A model generated the notes under the pieces. That model saw nothing but the letters and a program-made list of their open reading frames with translations. It was not told the origin of the DNA and made no database searches. Of a stretch of 64,000 nt of DNA, positions 51,420-63,433 are shown piece by piece. The translations under genes were made by a program, and so were the position numbers. Numbering within the stretch: position 1 is the stretch's first letter; every line of letters begins with the position of its first letter. The DNA is taken from assembly GCA_017506865.1 (NCBI GenBank), contig JAFCMP010000401.1, positions 744,001 to 808,000 of the forward strand, given 5' to 3'. The DNA comes from Tribonema minus (Eukaryota; Sar; Xanthophyceae; Tribonematales; Tribonemataceae).

Positions 51420-53508
51420 CACCAATGAGCAGGAATTTAGTGATTCAGGTCACGAGGCTGGTTGGTAAAGTCAGACTGCTTGTTGCAGCCAGGTTTTCTT
51501 GTGTGGTGCAGCAAGGCGGTTTTCTTGTGTGGTGCAGCAAGGCGCGCGTGAGGGCAGAGGCGCAGTTGAGCTGTGCGGCGGTTGCGGGAGCGATGCTGCA
51601 GCTGGCAAGTGCGCTCGCCGCCATAAAGTATAATGATGAGGTGGCCAGACGGTAAGCATGAAACCTTCGAAATGCAACAATGACCTCAAGTAAGCGCACA
51701 TGAAGAAGCCAAAAAACATGCAACGAGCGATTATTGCCGCGACCTCAGTATCCACAGAACTGGGCAGTCGTGAAGGGCTCAAACGGGATGCGGTATGACC
51801 TCAACACCTTGAATCCAGGGCATCTGTGCCTTGGCACAGCCGTGTCAGCTATCAAGAAAATGGTAGCACGCATATGCTGCGATGCTTGTCTAGTCTCAAC
51901 ATTGACCCGTCATTGTGTGCAAGGCAGGAGCATACAGTCAGACACCTGTTCGGAAGTGCCAATGATGAACATTGGTCCGCTGCCGAGGATGCACCACTAC
52001 CACCAACACAGATCCAGTCAGCCACGCACCGAGCAGTTGCTGGAGTTGGTGCTGCGGGTCTAGCAGCACCAGCGCCTGGCTTCGCTGCTCCCTTCCCTGA
52101 GCTGCCGAACAGCTCATTTTTCTCCTGTGCGTGCATGACGCTCCGCAGCAGGCAGATCGCTCAGCTTTGTGTGCCGTTTCGGGCAACTTCAACTCCAGAA
52201 AATTATGAACTTCAACTCTGGTACTTGGGGAAAAGGAAAAAACACACCCCAAACAATTCATCAACTCTGTAAAGGTCGACAGTCGACTGCATGACAGAAG
52301 GTCCTCTCATGACTGCAGTTTTCCAGGAGCGAGAACATCTGGTGAAGCCGGACAATCTCTGCATGAAACAGGACCCTCAGCTGGACAACCTTTGCATGAC
52401 ACCATGACGCAGTACTCTGGTCTCTGGAGCGAGAACATATAGTCACCTCGACCAGCGCTCAGCTGGTTGACTTGTTACAACATAATGTGTGGCAAGAGTC
52501 CTGGTTGCAGCCCTGAAACACCACGGTTGCGAACACAGAAATTTCTGGTCTAACTACCTGGTCGTGCATCTGCCATGGTGGCATGGTAAGCCGGTTGCAT
52601 GCACTTGCATGGATCATATGATGATGATGATATGTTGCAGGAAGAGGTTACACATCATCTCTGTCAGATGCACTTGACAGCAGCATCCACTTCTCCATGT
52701 GTTCGGTGGACCAAGCGGGATCAAGGCATGTGCGTGGACATGCACAGTTGCCAGCCGCAATCAAACTGCATATTTGGGGGCTGCTGAAAGCTGAACGGAA
52801 TGAGCTGAAGTAGTAGCAGTAGTAGGAGAGTAGGTAGTGTGTTGGTATTGGTTGCTGAAGAACAACAAGCTGTCACAATTTGCGTATTTAAAGCTGCATG
52901 TACAAGTGCTCGTGCTGCATCGATATATCATGACGCAATAGTGTGCATATATTGTTGCTTGTGCACAGCCACGTAGTGCATGATCACCAAAACGCGCTTG
53001 ACGGCGTATCAAGTGCTGGCTGTGTTCTCAAAGGTTCCAGGGCCACGCCTAGCTAAAGGCAGCAACACTGCTGTCGCGCTTGCAGCTGGCTGCATAAATG
53101 ATGTCAGCCCTCGCTGCCAGCTACCAGACCACACATCAGCTCTGCGAGTTCATCTTCGCGCCACGCGGTGAGCGGCTGGCGGCGGCCCCGGCAATCATCA
53201 TCGGTTGTGTTGCATCGGTTATGTTGTGGCCAGCAACGCCGACCCTAAACTCTCTCCGTTCTCCATAGCTTGCGGTGACGCGAGGAGAATAACTCCTGAG
53301 CTGAGACTTCTGATCGGTCACGGCGGTTTTCGCGTCAGCAAAAATGCTCCGTTCTTTCACGCAAAACTTCACCTTCAACCGTGGCCTTCGTGACGTTGGC
53401 CAAATGCCGCCCTGCGCATGCAATTGGACAAACTCCGCTTTCAGATGCACCCTGCAGCAGACATGCACATCATCGCTCGTCTCCGTGTTTGCGCAGTGCT
53501 GCAGAACG
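51420..53508. other. Intergenic region, no gene seen
   Basis: This is the spacer between the divergent gamma-SNAP and methyltransferase genes. It may hold the missing first exon of gamma-SNAP. A near-exact direct repeat GTTTTCTTGTGTGGTGCAGC lies at about 51491 and 51519. No protein-like exon is visible. CTTCAACT words occur near 52190 and 52210. Confidence 0.4.
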
Positions 53509-55913
53509 ATGAGGCTGCAAGCTCTTGCTGTGCTTTGCCTGCTGGTGGAGACACTTGCCTTTGTGCCAGCCTCGAGATCAGCACAAGGCTGCGCCAGCAG
53601 CAGGAGGATCGCATCGCGAAGCAGGCCCCCCGCTCATGCGATAGCCTCGACTTCCGTGCAAGACCCTCTCGGCTCCAGCACCGATGACAGCGCCAGCAGC
53701 AGAAGCACAGGCAGCAGCAGCACCAGCGCCAGAAGCAAAAGCAAGGTTGCTACCACCTCCGTCAGGTCTAAGGCAGACACACTAGCATCCGGCTGGTCGG
53801 ATTCAGTGGTGAGCGCAGTGGTGAGCAGTCCTCTGTTCCCGGTCCTGCTGAAGGGCGCACGGTCTCGCATCAAGTCGCAGGTGGCCAGGCTAGGAGTGCA
53901 GTGGGACGAGACCGTGCAGGAGCGGCTGGCGGCAGTAGACTGGCAGCAGGAGGTGGACAGAGTCGTGGCCACTCGCCCCGACCTGCGCATCCCCGAGTAC
54001 TACCTGCGCAAATTCCACGCCTATGCCGACGGCAACCTTTGCCTCGAGGCCGCCCTCGAGCAAGACCTCGCCGCCATCGCCGTGGGCCTGCACAGCTTCC
54101 CCGAGGACGGCCTGCAGGCGGAGCGGCGCCTGCGCGACGCCTACAGCGCGTGCCTGCACACGCTCGGCGCCTCCGCCGTGCCCGCCGGCGCGCTGTTGCT
54201 GGACCTCGGCTGCGGCACCGGCATCAGCACCGTGGACCTCGCCGCCGCATACCCCCACGCCGCGCGCGTCGTCGGCGTCGACCTCAGCCCGCACATGATC
54301 GCGGTGGGGCAGCACCTGCTGCCGGCGCGCGACGCGCGCCTCCAGCCTCAAGTTGAACTGCGCTACGGCGACGCCGCGGAGCCGCTGCTGCCTGCGGAGA
54401 GCGCCGCGCTGGTGAGCATCGGGCTCGTGCTGCACGAGCTGCCGGACGGTGCGCGGCGCGACATCTTTGCGCAGGCGCTGCGCGTGCTCAAGCCGGGCGG
54501 AGCGCTGTGCATGCTGGACATGGTGAGCGCAAGAGCGGGGTTCGCAGTCGGTTTTGGCGCATCTTGTGTCTGGCTGTTGTCTGCGGGTGGCTTGCGTGTG
54601 CTGAACGTCAGATGCGTGGATGCTGGGCCCTGAGTAATGCCAGCCGGTTGCGACATCGTTGCGTGGGATTGTGCTGCTGAAAAAGAGAAACAGATGGTCT
54701 GCATGTGCAAGTGATGGCACAGCCTGCAACGCTGAGACGCTAGGTGAAGTTTGTTGAGCTTGTGAGCTGCTGCGTCTCAGCAGTAGTCCTTGCGAGCGCA
54801 GCTCAACATGCGGCAGCATACATGACATGGCCAGTTTGGTCTGGTTGGGTGCGTTGATGGATGTGCTTTCCTGCCGTGACGTCAACTAGCAGGATGATGA
54901 CCATCCGCTCTGGCACCACGGTGCTTAAGGGCATAGTAGCAAGCAGCAGCAGTAGCTGCATGACTTTAGCAGCACCAGTTTGCGGTATTGCAATATGTAG
55001 CACTTCCGGGACAACACGGTCTCCCTGGCACTCATCGGACCAGCCATTTGGCGAGCACCATCTGCGCTACCCGTGGTGCTGACGCAGTGCAAGCACTGGT
55101 GCTGTGCTGACTGCGCTTATCGTTTTGTATGTGCGCGACACCTTGTTCTGTATATGAAATGACAGGACCCGGAAGGCCCCGACAGCCGCAGGGTGCGCAG
55201 CAACGTGGTGGCCTACTCCATCCTCAAAAGCACGGAGCCGTACTTGGACCAGTACTTTGCGGCGGCGCCCGCGCTACGGCAGGTAAGTCAAGTCAACCGT
55301 GCCTTTCTCGACAAGCGTGCAGCACTGTGCTTTGGTGTAGGGCGCAGGTGCTCGCCGCGCCCCAGGTCGCAGGTATAACATGTGATAGTGCAATGTCGGA
55401 AAGTGGTCGCGCGGGGGGGGGGGGGGGGGGGGGGGGGGGGGCTGGAGCAGCAAGGCCGCATTCGAAGTGCCACTGCATCTGGGCACCATGTGCATGACAG
55501 CGCGCCTGGATATGTCAGACCTCTCAAGGTACAAGCTCTGTCAGCACAAAGTTCACGATTGTACAATCCAGGCGTAAACACAAGTAGCTGCAGCGCTGCG
55601 CCTGTTTGATGGCGTGCTTCTCGTTCTCGCGTCATCCTTGATGCTGCACGCATGACAGCGTGCGGCAGTGGCCAGCGTCGATTACATGCCCCCTCAGCAG
55701 CGTTCAGCCCCCCTCCATCCCGCATACGTGGGCCAGCCCAACTGCACATGTCATCGTGACTGACAGCACCTTGTGCGCCCCGCGTGCTGCCCTGTGCAGG
55801 AGCTGACGGAGTGCGGTTTTGCGGTGGTGCGCGAGGCAGCGGTCAGTCCGCGCCTCAAGGCTGTCGTCGCCATTAAGGCCGGCACCACTGACCTGCGCAC
55901 CGCGTCGCGCTGA
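53509..55913 (+). CDS. Plastid-targeted class I SAM-dependent methyltransferase
   Basis: Three exons join in phase 0: 53509-54522, 55166-55282 and 55800-55913, giving 414 residues. The ATG at 53509 starts MRLQALAVLCLLVETLAFVP, a hydrophobic signal peptide followed directly by Phe-Val-Pro and then a Ser/Arg-rich transit-like stretch, which is the bipartite leader used in red-lineage complex plastids. Residues about 140-230 hold a region (YYLRKFHAYADGNLCLEAAL) seen in plant and cyanobacterial relatives. Motif I is LLDLGCGTGIST at about 231-242, the acidic loop VVGVDLSPHMI follows, and VLHELPDGARR with LRVLKPGGALCMLDM are later Rossmann motifs. The acceptor substrate is unknown. The last exon forms the final strand (CGFAVVREAAVSPRLKAVVA). 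Confidence 0.88.
55411..55440 (+). repeat. Poly-G homopolymer
   Basis: A run of about 30 G lies inside intron 2 of the methyltransferase gene. Its length may be unreliable in an assembly. Confidence 0.85.
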
Positions 55914-57307
55914 ACGCAGCGACAGCGGCAGCAGCAGCGGCGGCAGCAGCAGCACAAATGAGAGGGTGTCGCTGGCGGCGGCGGCAGCGGCGGCACCACG
56001 CAGCAGAAGCCTCAAGTAGAGGGCAGAAGAAGATCACATAGCGCCGCCTGTGCTTCAGCAGCGGACACGCAGCAAATTTTGTAGTGTGTGTGCATCACAT
56101 GTAGCTGGCAGCAGCGCGAGCCGCCGGCGATACACCTGTCAGTCCGAGGCGACCATCGCAGACAGCGCCAGGCTGCGACAGCGTCGAACACCGTAGCGGA
56201 GCGCTGTCACAGCATGTGCGTATACTCCACCCGGCGAATGCACCGCTTACGTGCACGATGAATCGGCGGCGGCTGCGCACCTGCACCTTGAGTGCGTCCG
56301 CCATCGCCTGTGTCCCAAGAGGCCACGTCGGCCCTGGCTGTAGAGATGTACATGCGACTGCCGTGCGCGCCTCGCTCAATGGCCAACACAATATGACGAT
56401 TGTATCTTTTGAGTAGGCGGTTTTTTGGTGCGGGGGCCTGGTGTTTGCCCGTGTTGGTTGCTGTTTTCACTGCCACTTGCTCACCCTGCTTCGTTCCCGC
56501 CAGTCCTGCGGTCCACCGAAGGTATGTGGCATCTGCAATGTATACTTACCTAGCTGGCGTCGGTGGGTCACTGCAAGCGAGCGCTGCTGCAGCTGCAAGG
56601 CCCTTTCCCCCAAGTCTCATGTTCAAGGTCAGCAGCAATGTGAGGCACGTAAATTCACAGAATTGGCGTGTGCCAATTTCAGCCATCACTGAAAGCGCCA
56701 CGACATTCAGATCATTGTGTGCCACCCGCATGCCCTCTGCCCTTGAAGCTCATTTTCATGAACTTTGTGATGCAGATGCACGTGTGCTGTCAGCACTGGT
56801 GACAACTGCTGCCATCGCAACATGTACATGCTGCAGGCATGTGCAGGAACGAAGGCACTTGCGCTCGATTTGTAGCAGTGGGTGCTTCACAAGAGCTGAC
56901 ACACAAGGAAACACGCACACCAACCAAACGCTGCTTGCGGAACGCAAAGACATGGCTGACATTTGCAGCAACGAAGCAAGCATTGTGCACAGCGCAATGG
57001 TTGCTCAGCAGTCTCCTCTAAGCACGATAATTGTGCAATGAATTCATTCATGTCTTCTGTGACTGTGCTTGCTGTTGTAGGCACCAGGTTGCAGCATGTT
57101 TGTCAGCAAAGCACTGGGTTTCCATCAACGATGCCGCGCGTGCATGTGCTTGCACGGCGCGCATCACCCCAATGCACACGCACGGTGACCTGCCACCAAC
57201 TCAATACACTTCTATACAGCGGGGGCCGCTTATGCGCCGCCCCTCCCAGCATCATAAGACACAAAGCGTAAGGATCTTCCATCTGTCGCCTTCGCTTCGC
57301 GTATCAC
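55914..57307. other. Intergenic stretch between convergent genes, no gene seen
   Basis: The spacer between the methyltransferase and the coiled-coil gene contains both 3' flanks. Overlapping open frames show no protein-like content. Confidence 0.4.
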
Positions 57308-60300
57308 TCAGGATGTGCGGCCCTGCCCCCGTCGCCGCACGCGTGTGGCGCCGCCGTTGGACTGCTCTTTCTGCGCCTGCGCGGCGCGCGCGCGCGCGTC
57401 GGCGGCGCTGCCGCAGCGGCCCAGCGTGTGCGCCGTCGCCGCCGAGGGCGCGGCGCCGCTGCTGCTGCTGCGCTGCGCAGTCTCCGTTTGCGACACCTGT
57501 GCGCAGAGCGCGTGAGTGGCGGTGCCAACGCGACACACGTGAGTACATGGACACGTGCTGCAACTAGTGAAGCGTGAGCAACTCCATGTGCGGAACGAGC
57601 GGCCCAGGTTGGCAAGCGACGCAGCAAAAGTACTGTTGATGGGCAGCAGCTGATGTGGCCGTTCGCCTCTACCTCATGTGCAACAGGGCACTTGTATTGC
57701 AGCATGCGCTCATGTCAGCGCGTGCATGATTGAAGACTCACCGCTGAAGGGTTCAAGGTCTGCAGCGCAGCTCGGCGCACCACCCGCTTCGCGCCTGCCG
57801 GCAGCCTGGCCTCCGCCGCCTGCCGCGCAGATCGCCCCGTTGCCGCCGCCGCTGCAGCTGCAGACGAAACCGGCGCTGCGCCATGGTCCACATGTCGGTG
57901 GGCCAGTGCATTGCTTGCGCCATCACTGTAGCGATCGCCATAGCCACCAGCATCAATTACGCCACCACCGCCGCCGCTGCCGTTGCCCTCATCATATCTA
58001 CCATCGTCCGCCGCTGTCGCGAAGCCGTTGCCGTCGTGCCACTCGTACACCTCCTCGACATACTGCTGCCGCTGCGCAGGCGGCGACGGCGGCGGCGGCG
58101 CGTCCGCAGCGCTGCCGCCCCACTCGCGCGACGCGCGCAGCGACGGCGCGAGCGACGACGCGTTGCTGCGCGGCACGATGTTGGCAGCGGCGGCGGCGCG
58201 AGCATCGTCGAGCATCGCTGCGGCGGTGGCGGCGGCGACGGCCTCTTGCGCGGCGGCGAGGGCGTCTCTGAGCTCTGCCGCGGCGCCGCGCTCGCGCTCC
58301 AGCTGCATGCGCGCGCGCGAGGCGTGCTGCTCCAGCTCGGCCTGGTCGGCAGCGCCACGAGAGGAGTATTTGTTTAGTCACTGGAGGGTTGCTGTACAGT
58401 ACCATTGGCATGAAGTGAAATAAAGGTGATGCGCTTCCACGCAGGAAGTGTTGTCATCACGGTGGGGCCAAGCATCCTGACACTGTTTTGACATCACCCA
58501 AACCGTTAATTGCATCGAAATACATGAGGCATGTCCTGAGACCAGTCACCTCTCCCCCTCATCCTCCGAGCTGAGCAGCCGCTCTTCACTGCCATGAAGC
58601 AGGGTTAGTTCACTAAGTAAACCAACATGACCCGAACACTTACCCCAAGCCCTACCTCATGCTAACCCTAGGCACTCCTCATCTGGTCACTCACCCTCTT
58701 GTCCTCTGAGCTGAGCAGCCGCTTGCGTGTCTCCGCCAGGGACTTGGACAGCATGTCGCGCTCCTGGATCACCTCAGCCAGCTGCGCATCCAGGAACGCC
58801 GCCTGCAGCACAATTGAGGCGTTGGTCAAATGTAATCGTGTTGAAGAGTGACGCACAGGACCTGAGGATTACTTTAGGTGAGGGTTGCCATCAGGGTGAA
58901 AGGAGTTACAGTTAGGGTTGGGGATAGCATGTCACGTCAGCGAAGCTCCCACATCAACATCATGTATGCACGATGTACACATTTGCAGCCCGCATGAAGT
59001 GCTCCTTCTTGCAGGTACCGACCGTCAACACGACGCACACACCGAATGATCATCAAAGAGCCTTCGTGCGCTGAAGCGCCTCATCCCTCTGTGCTTGCGC
59101 CACTGCACCACACCCTATACATACATCAGTACATACATGCATACCTTGTGCTTGTACGCGCTGCGCTCCGCGTGCAGGCGCGCGCGCGACGCCTCCAGCC
59201 TCACTATCCGCGCCTCCATCTCCACCATTGCGCGTGAGGCCGCCATCTTGGCGTGCGCAGTCTCGCGCCGCGCCGCGTCCGCCTCCGCCTGCAGCTCCGC
59301 CATGCGCGCGGCGCTTGCTGGCGCGGCGGCGGCACTGCTGAGGGAAAATACATGTGGTGATGCAGTCATTTAGATGCATTGTGTTTCTGTGGACAGGCTC
59401 TCGATGTGGCCGTGGGAGAACGCGGTGCGCCTCTGGCAGTGAGGGTCAGAGGTGGCTGAAGGAGGATGATTCTCGTGCGTCGTTGTCTGCATGCCAGCTC
59501 ACGCGCGCAACCAAGGGGCGTATGCGGCGACGTGGCGAGCTGTTGCGCACCAGGTTGCCCGCTCCTGACACAACATGTTTGGTTTGACGCCGCCACCACC
59601 ATCTGAGTTGCACAATCACAGCCACCATGCACCGTTTAAAACGCACCCTACGCACACACACACGCAGATATGCACACACTACACAGACGCACTCCCTCAC
59701 AAACCCGTGCACTCCGCACGCAACGCAAGCATGCATTCGCACAGACAACTCGCCCGTTGGGCGTGCTGCCGCCGTCCAGCAGTGCCAACCCGCCGCCGCC
59801 GCTGCCGCCGCCGCCGTCGCTGCGCGCAAGCCGCTGCAGCAGCGCTCGCCCGCTGCCCCGCACTTGCAGCCCCTCAGCATCAAACGAAACCTCCTCCACG
59901 CGCGTCTGCGCATCGTGCCCGCCGCGCCCGCCGCCGCCGCCGCTGCCGCCGCCGCCGCCAGCGTAGCTGCTGCTGATGCCATTGCCCCAAGGAGCCGCCA
60001 GGCCCGTCAGGCGCGCATTCTCTGCGAGCAGTTCGCGCAGCGCCTGCGAGTCGCCCGCCTCGGAGGCGGCGGCGGCGGCGCTGGCGGCGGCAGCGAGCTC
60101 GTCGATCTGCAGCTGCGCGCTCTGCTGCTGCGCGGCGCATGCAGCAAAGGCGTCGTCGCGCTCTGCGCGCGCCTGCGGTGGCGGCAGCCAATGAGATTAA
60201 GTTGCCAAGGTCAATTGTGATGCCCAAATGCGCGAAGTTGAACGCGCTGGAGTGCAGCGTGTGCGAGATGTCATGGGCGTGCGCAGCAAACCCATTTGGA

Positions 60301-63300
60301 AAAAGTGTGCATGCGTCATGGTCAGCAGACATGGAGTCAGGGCCAAGGTGGTTGAAAGCTGCACTGAGCGGTGGTAATCCATCAATGCACAATGGCGCTT
60401 GATATGCCTGAGCACAAGAGGCATTTGTCTCTCACGTAAGTAGCAGGACCATATGGAGTACTTGCATGATGGCTTCGAAATGCTTGGCAACTGGCAAGTG
60501 GCTGACGTTATGGCAGAACCGTATATAGTACTCACTGGCGTGCCGCGGCATGACAGAGTCCGCTAATGCCGACAGCAAATCCAACGTGTGCGGGATTGCT
60601 TCAGAAACGGTAACAGGGCCCGACCTTGAACCAAAACCCGGTGCGATGTCAGTACCGCCGAGGATCTGATTTCACTAGTACACAGACTTCACAAACCATG
60701 ATAGCATACTACCTCAAGCAGTATGATGCCGCCAACTGCAAAGCCTCCCCTCCCCGCTCACCTGGCCCAGCTCGCGCTCTGCGCGCTCGCACCGCACCTC
60801 CAGCGCCGCGCACGCCGCCGCCGACGCGGAGCGCTGCGCCTGCACGTCGCGCATCTCCGCCGTCAGCGCCGCCGCCTCCGACGCCGCGCGCGCGCGCCGC
60901 TCGTCGAGCTCCGCGCCCAAGTCGCAGCGCTCCGCGCGCAGCCTGTCGTAGTCAGCGCTCAGCCTGTTGTACTCGCCGCTCAGCGCGTCGAGCTTGGCGC
61001 GCAGGCCGTCGCACTCGCCGCGCGCCGCCTCCAGCGCGCGGTGCTGCTGGTGCTGGTGCTGCTGCTGCTGCTGCTGCTGGCGCAGCGCGTCGCGCAGGCC
61101 CACGCACTCGCGCCGCGCCGCCTCCAGCGCCTGCGCCAGCTCCCGCGCGTCCACGCCGCCGCCGCCGCTGCCGCCGTGCTGCACAGCCCGCGGGGACTGC
61201 GGCAGCGGCGACTCATGCTCGCGTTCCCACTGCTGATGGTGGTGGTGGTGGCGGTGGTGCTGCCGCTGTGACCGCGGCGGCGTCTGCTCGAGGCGCCCCT
61301 GCTGCGGGGACGCAGGCGACGGCCAGCCTGCCTCTGCAGCAGCGCCGCTGCCGCGCGCTGCCGCTGCAGCGCCGCCATCTGCTGAGCGGCGCTGCACGTG
61401 CCGCGCGCGCAGCAGCTCCAGCTGCGCCACGCGCGCCTCCAGCAGGCGCAGCGCGTCGGCAAGGTGCGCGGCGCCGCTGCTGCCGGCGGCATCGCTGCGC
61501 TGCTGCTGTTGCTGCGCGTGCTGCAGCGGCGCGCCGGCGCCTTGGTCCAGCGAGGCCACAGCTGCGGCGGTGGTACCACGGCATGGAGACGAGAATTTAA
61601 AATGCCGCTGCGAGTCGGTCCGCATCGCCTCGTGCTACGCAAATATCGTGTAAGAACGCACCAGCAAGCAGTGCTCACTGATTTAGGCCCGATTGTGATC
61701 AGGGACCAGGTGGAGCAGGTGGTGAGGCATTTTTGTCGCTGCTGTAGCTGCGTATGCGGACCGATCTCCAGCACGTGCTACATGAGCAGAATCAGTGACA
61801 TTGATGACACATCAGCTTCCACTGAACTGATGTGTCGTACCCCCTGCATTGTTGTGACACGGCATTTGCAGACACAGCAAGTCTCTCTCTGCACCGCGCT
61901 ACGGTCCGCCGCCATCTCAGCAGCCGCTCCAAGGAAGCATTGGCACAGCACACGGAAACCAAACCCCCCACTCTGCTTGCAAACTTGGTGTTTTTTGAAA
62001 CATTTCAAGCCTGCATCTGTAATGCCCTCACCTGCCGCCACCTCATCAACGGCGCCCGCGTCCGCCATGTGCCGCAGCTGCTCTACCCTCGCCAGCGCAG
62101 CCTCTGCCTCAAGCGCGCCCCCACCCCCCCAGTGTGCGCCGCCGCTGCCGCTGCCGCCACCGCCGCCACCGCCGCCAGCAGCTGCGCCAGCACCCGCACC
62201 GCCTCCAAAACACCCGAACCCGCTGTCCAGGCTGCCGATGCCGCCGTCGCCGCCGCTGTTGAGGCTGCCGCCGAATGTGTTGGTGGCAAAGGTGCCGACG
62301 CTTCCGCTGCCCTCCAGCGCGGCGAGCAGCGAGTCCGAGCGCTGCCGCTCGCGCCGCAGCTGCTCGGCCAGCGCCGCCGCCTCCGCCGCCGCCGCCACCG
62401 CGCGTGCGTCCGCCGCCGCGGCGCCGCTGCTGCCGCCGCGCGCCGCCGCCGCCGCCTCCGCCAGCTCCCTGCTGAGCGCGTCGCACCGCAGACGAAGTGC
62501 TGCCGCGTCGTCTGCGAGCTCGTGCAGCCGTGCAAACTCGGCGCGGGCAGCAGCGATGGCGCCGCGCGCCGCTGCCGCCGCCTCCAGCGGCCCTGCGGCT
62601 TCACGCACGTTCGTGGCGGCGGCGGCGGTCGGCGTCGTTGACAGCAGCGCCATCAGCGCATCGCCGACGTCGCTCAGCACGCGGCGCAACTCCGCCATCT
62701 CCTCCTCCTGCTGCGCCGCCGCCGCTGCTGCCGCGAACGGCGACGTGCTGGGCGTCGGCGCTGCCGCAGTCACTGCCTTGGCGGGCGAAAGCGGCTGTGT
62801 TGCAGTTTGCTGTTCCTGCTGCTGCAGTGCAAGCCTGGTCGCAGCATGCCATCGCCGCAACCACGACCGTGCAACGCTGCGCTGCAGCGCATGCGCTACC
62901 ATGCGAGCTGTGCGCCGCTGCTGCCGCGCCAGCGCCGCCTCCAGCCGCCACCGCGCGAAGCCCGCCTCCATCGACGCACGGCGCACGCGCGCTTCGGCGG
63001 CAGCAGCGGTCACCCCTGCAAGCGCCGCCGCCGCTGCATGCGCCGCCGCGTCCGCGCGCGCCGCCGCCGCCGCGCTCTCCAGCGCCGCAGCGCTCGCCTC
63101 CGCGCGCTGCGCACGCGCCGCCGCGCTCGCCCGCGACCAGCTGCCGAACGCAAACGCCAGAGCGGGACGCGCAGCGACAGGGCCGGCGGCGTGTGCGGCG
63201 AGGAGGCGCGCCAGCGCGCGCCGCGCCGCGCCGCGCCGCTGCTCGGCAACCTCCGCCTCCGCGGCGCGCGCGCGCGCGGCGGCAGCGCTCGCCTCGTCGC

Positions 63301-63433
63301 GCGCCGCCGCCAGCAGCGCCGCCGTCGCCGCGGCCTCCGCCTGCGCGCGCTGCAGCGCCTCGGCGACGTCGGCGGTGGTGGAGCGCGCGGCGTCGAGGTC
63401 GCCGCGCAGCGCTGCCTGCGCCTGCGCCGCGGC
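57308..63433 (-). CDS. Large coiled-coil, Sfi1-like protein (5' end outside window)
   Basis: Likely exons: 63433-62032, 61561-60762, 60172 to about 59743, about 59337-59145, 58802-58695, 58341-57742 and 57496-57308 (stop). Most phases agree; the joint between the third and fourth is unresolved. The first visible exon is Ala-rich coiled coil with Sfi1-like Trp/Arg helices: FAFGSWSRASAAARAQRAEA, MEAGFARWRLEAALARQQRR and RSVARSWLRRWHAATRLALQ, a pattern known from centrin-binding proteins. Later exons are heptad-rich (LSGEYNRLSADYDRLRAERC, MEARIVRLEASRARLHAERS and AQLAEVIQERDMLSKSLAET) with Gln, His and Gly runs between. Inference: a cytoskeletal or centrosome/basal-body protein. Heavy Ala bias could mimic coiled coil in places. 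Confidence 0.72.
58545..58600 (-). repeat. Exon-edge echo of the coiled-coil gene exon at 58695 (3' border)
   Basis: Plus-strand CACCTCTCCCCCTCATCCTC and CGAGCTGAGCAGCCGCTC repeat the exon end and donor at 58691-58735 (CACCCTCTTGTCCTCTGAGC, TGAGCAGCCGCTTGC), about 146 bp away. Degenerate CTAACCCTA words lie between the copies. Confidence 0.82.

Noticed and set aside
55400-55442. Poly-G run as a functional quadruplex
   Set aside because: It is an uninterrupted homopolymer in an intron whose length is likely unreliable; nothing else supports a function.
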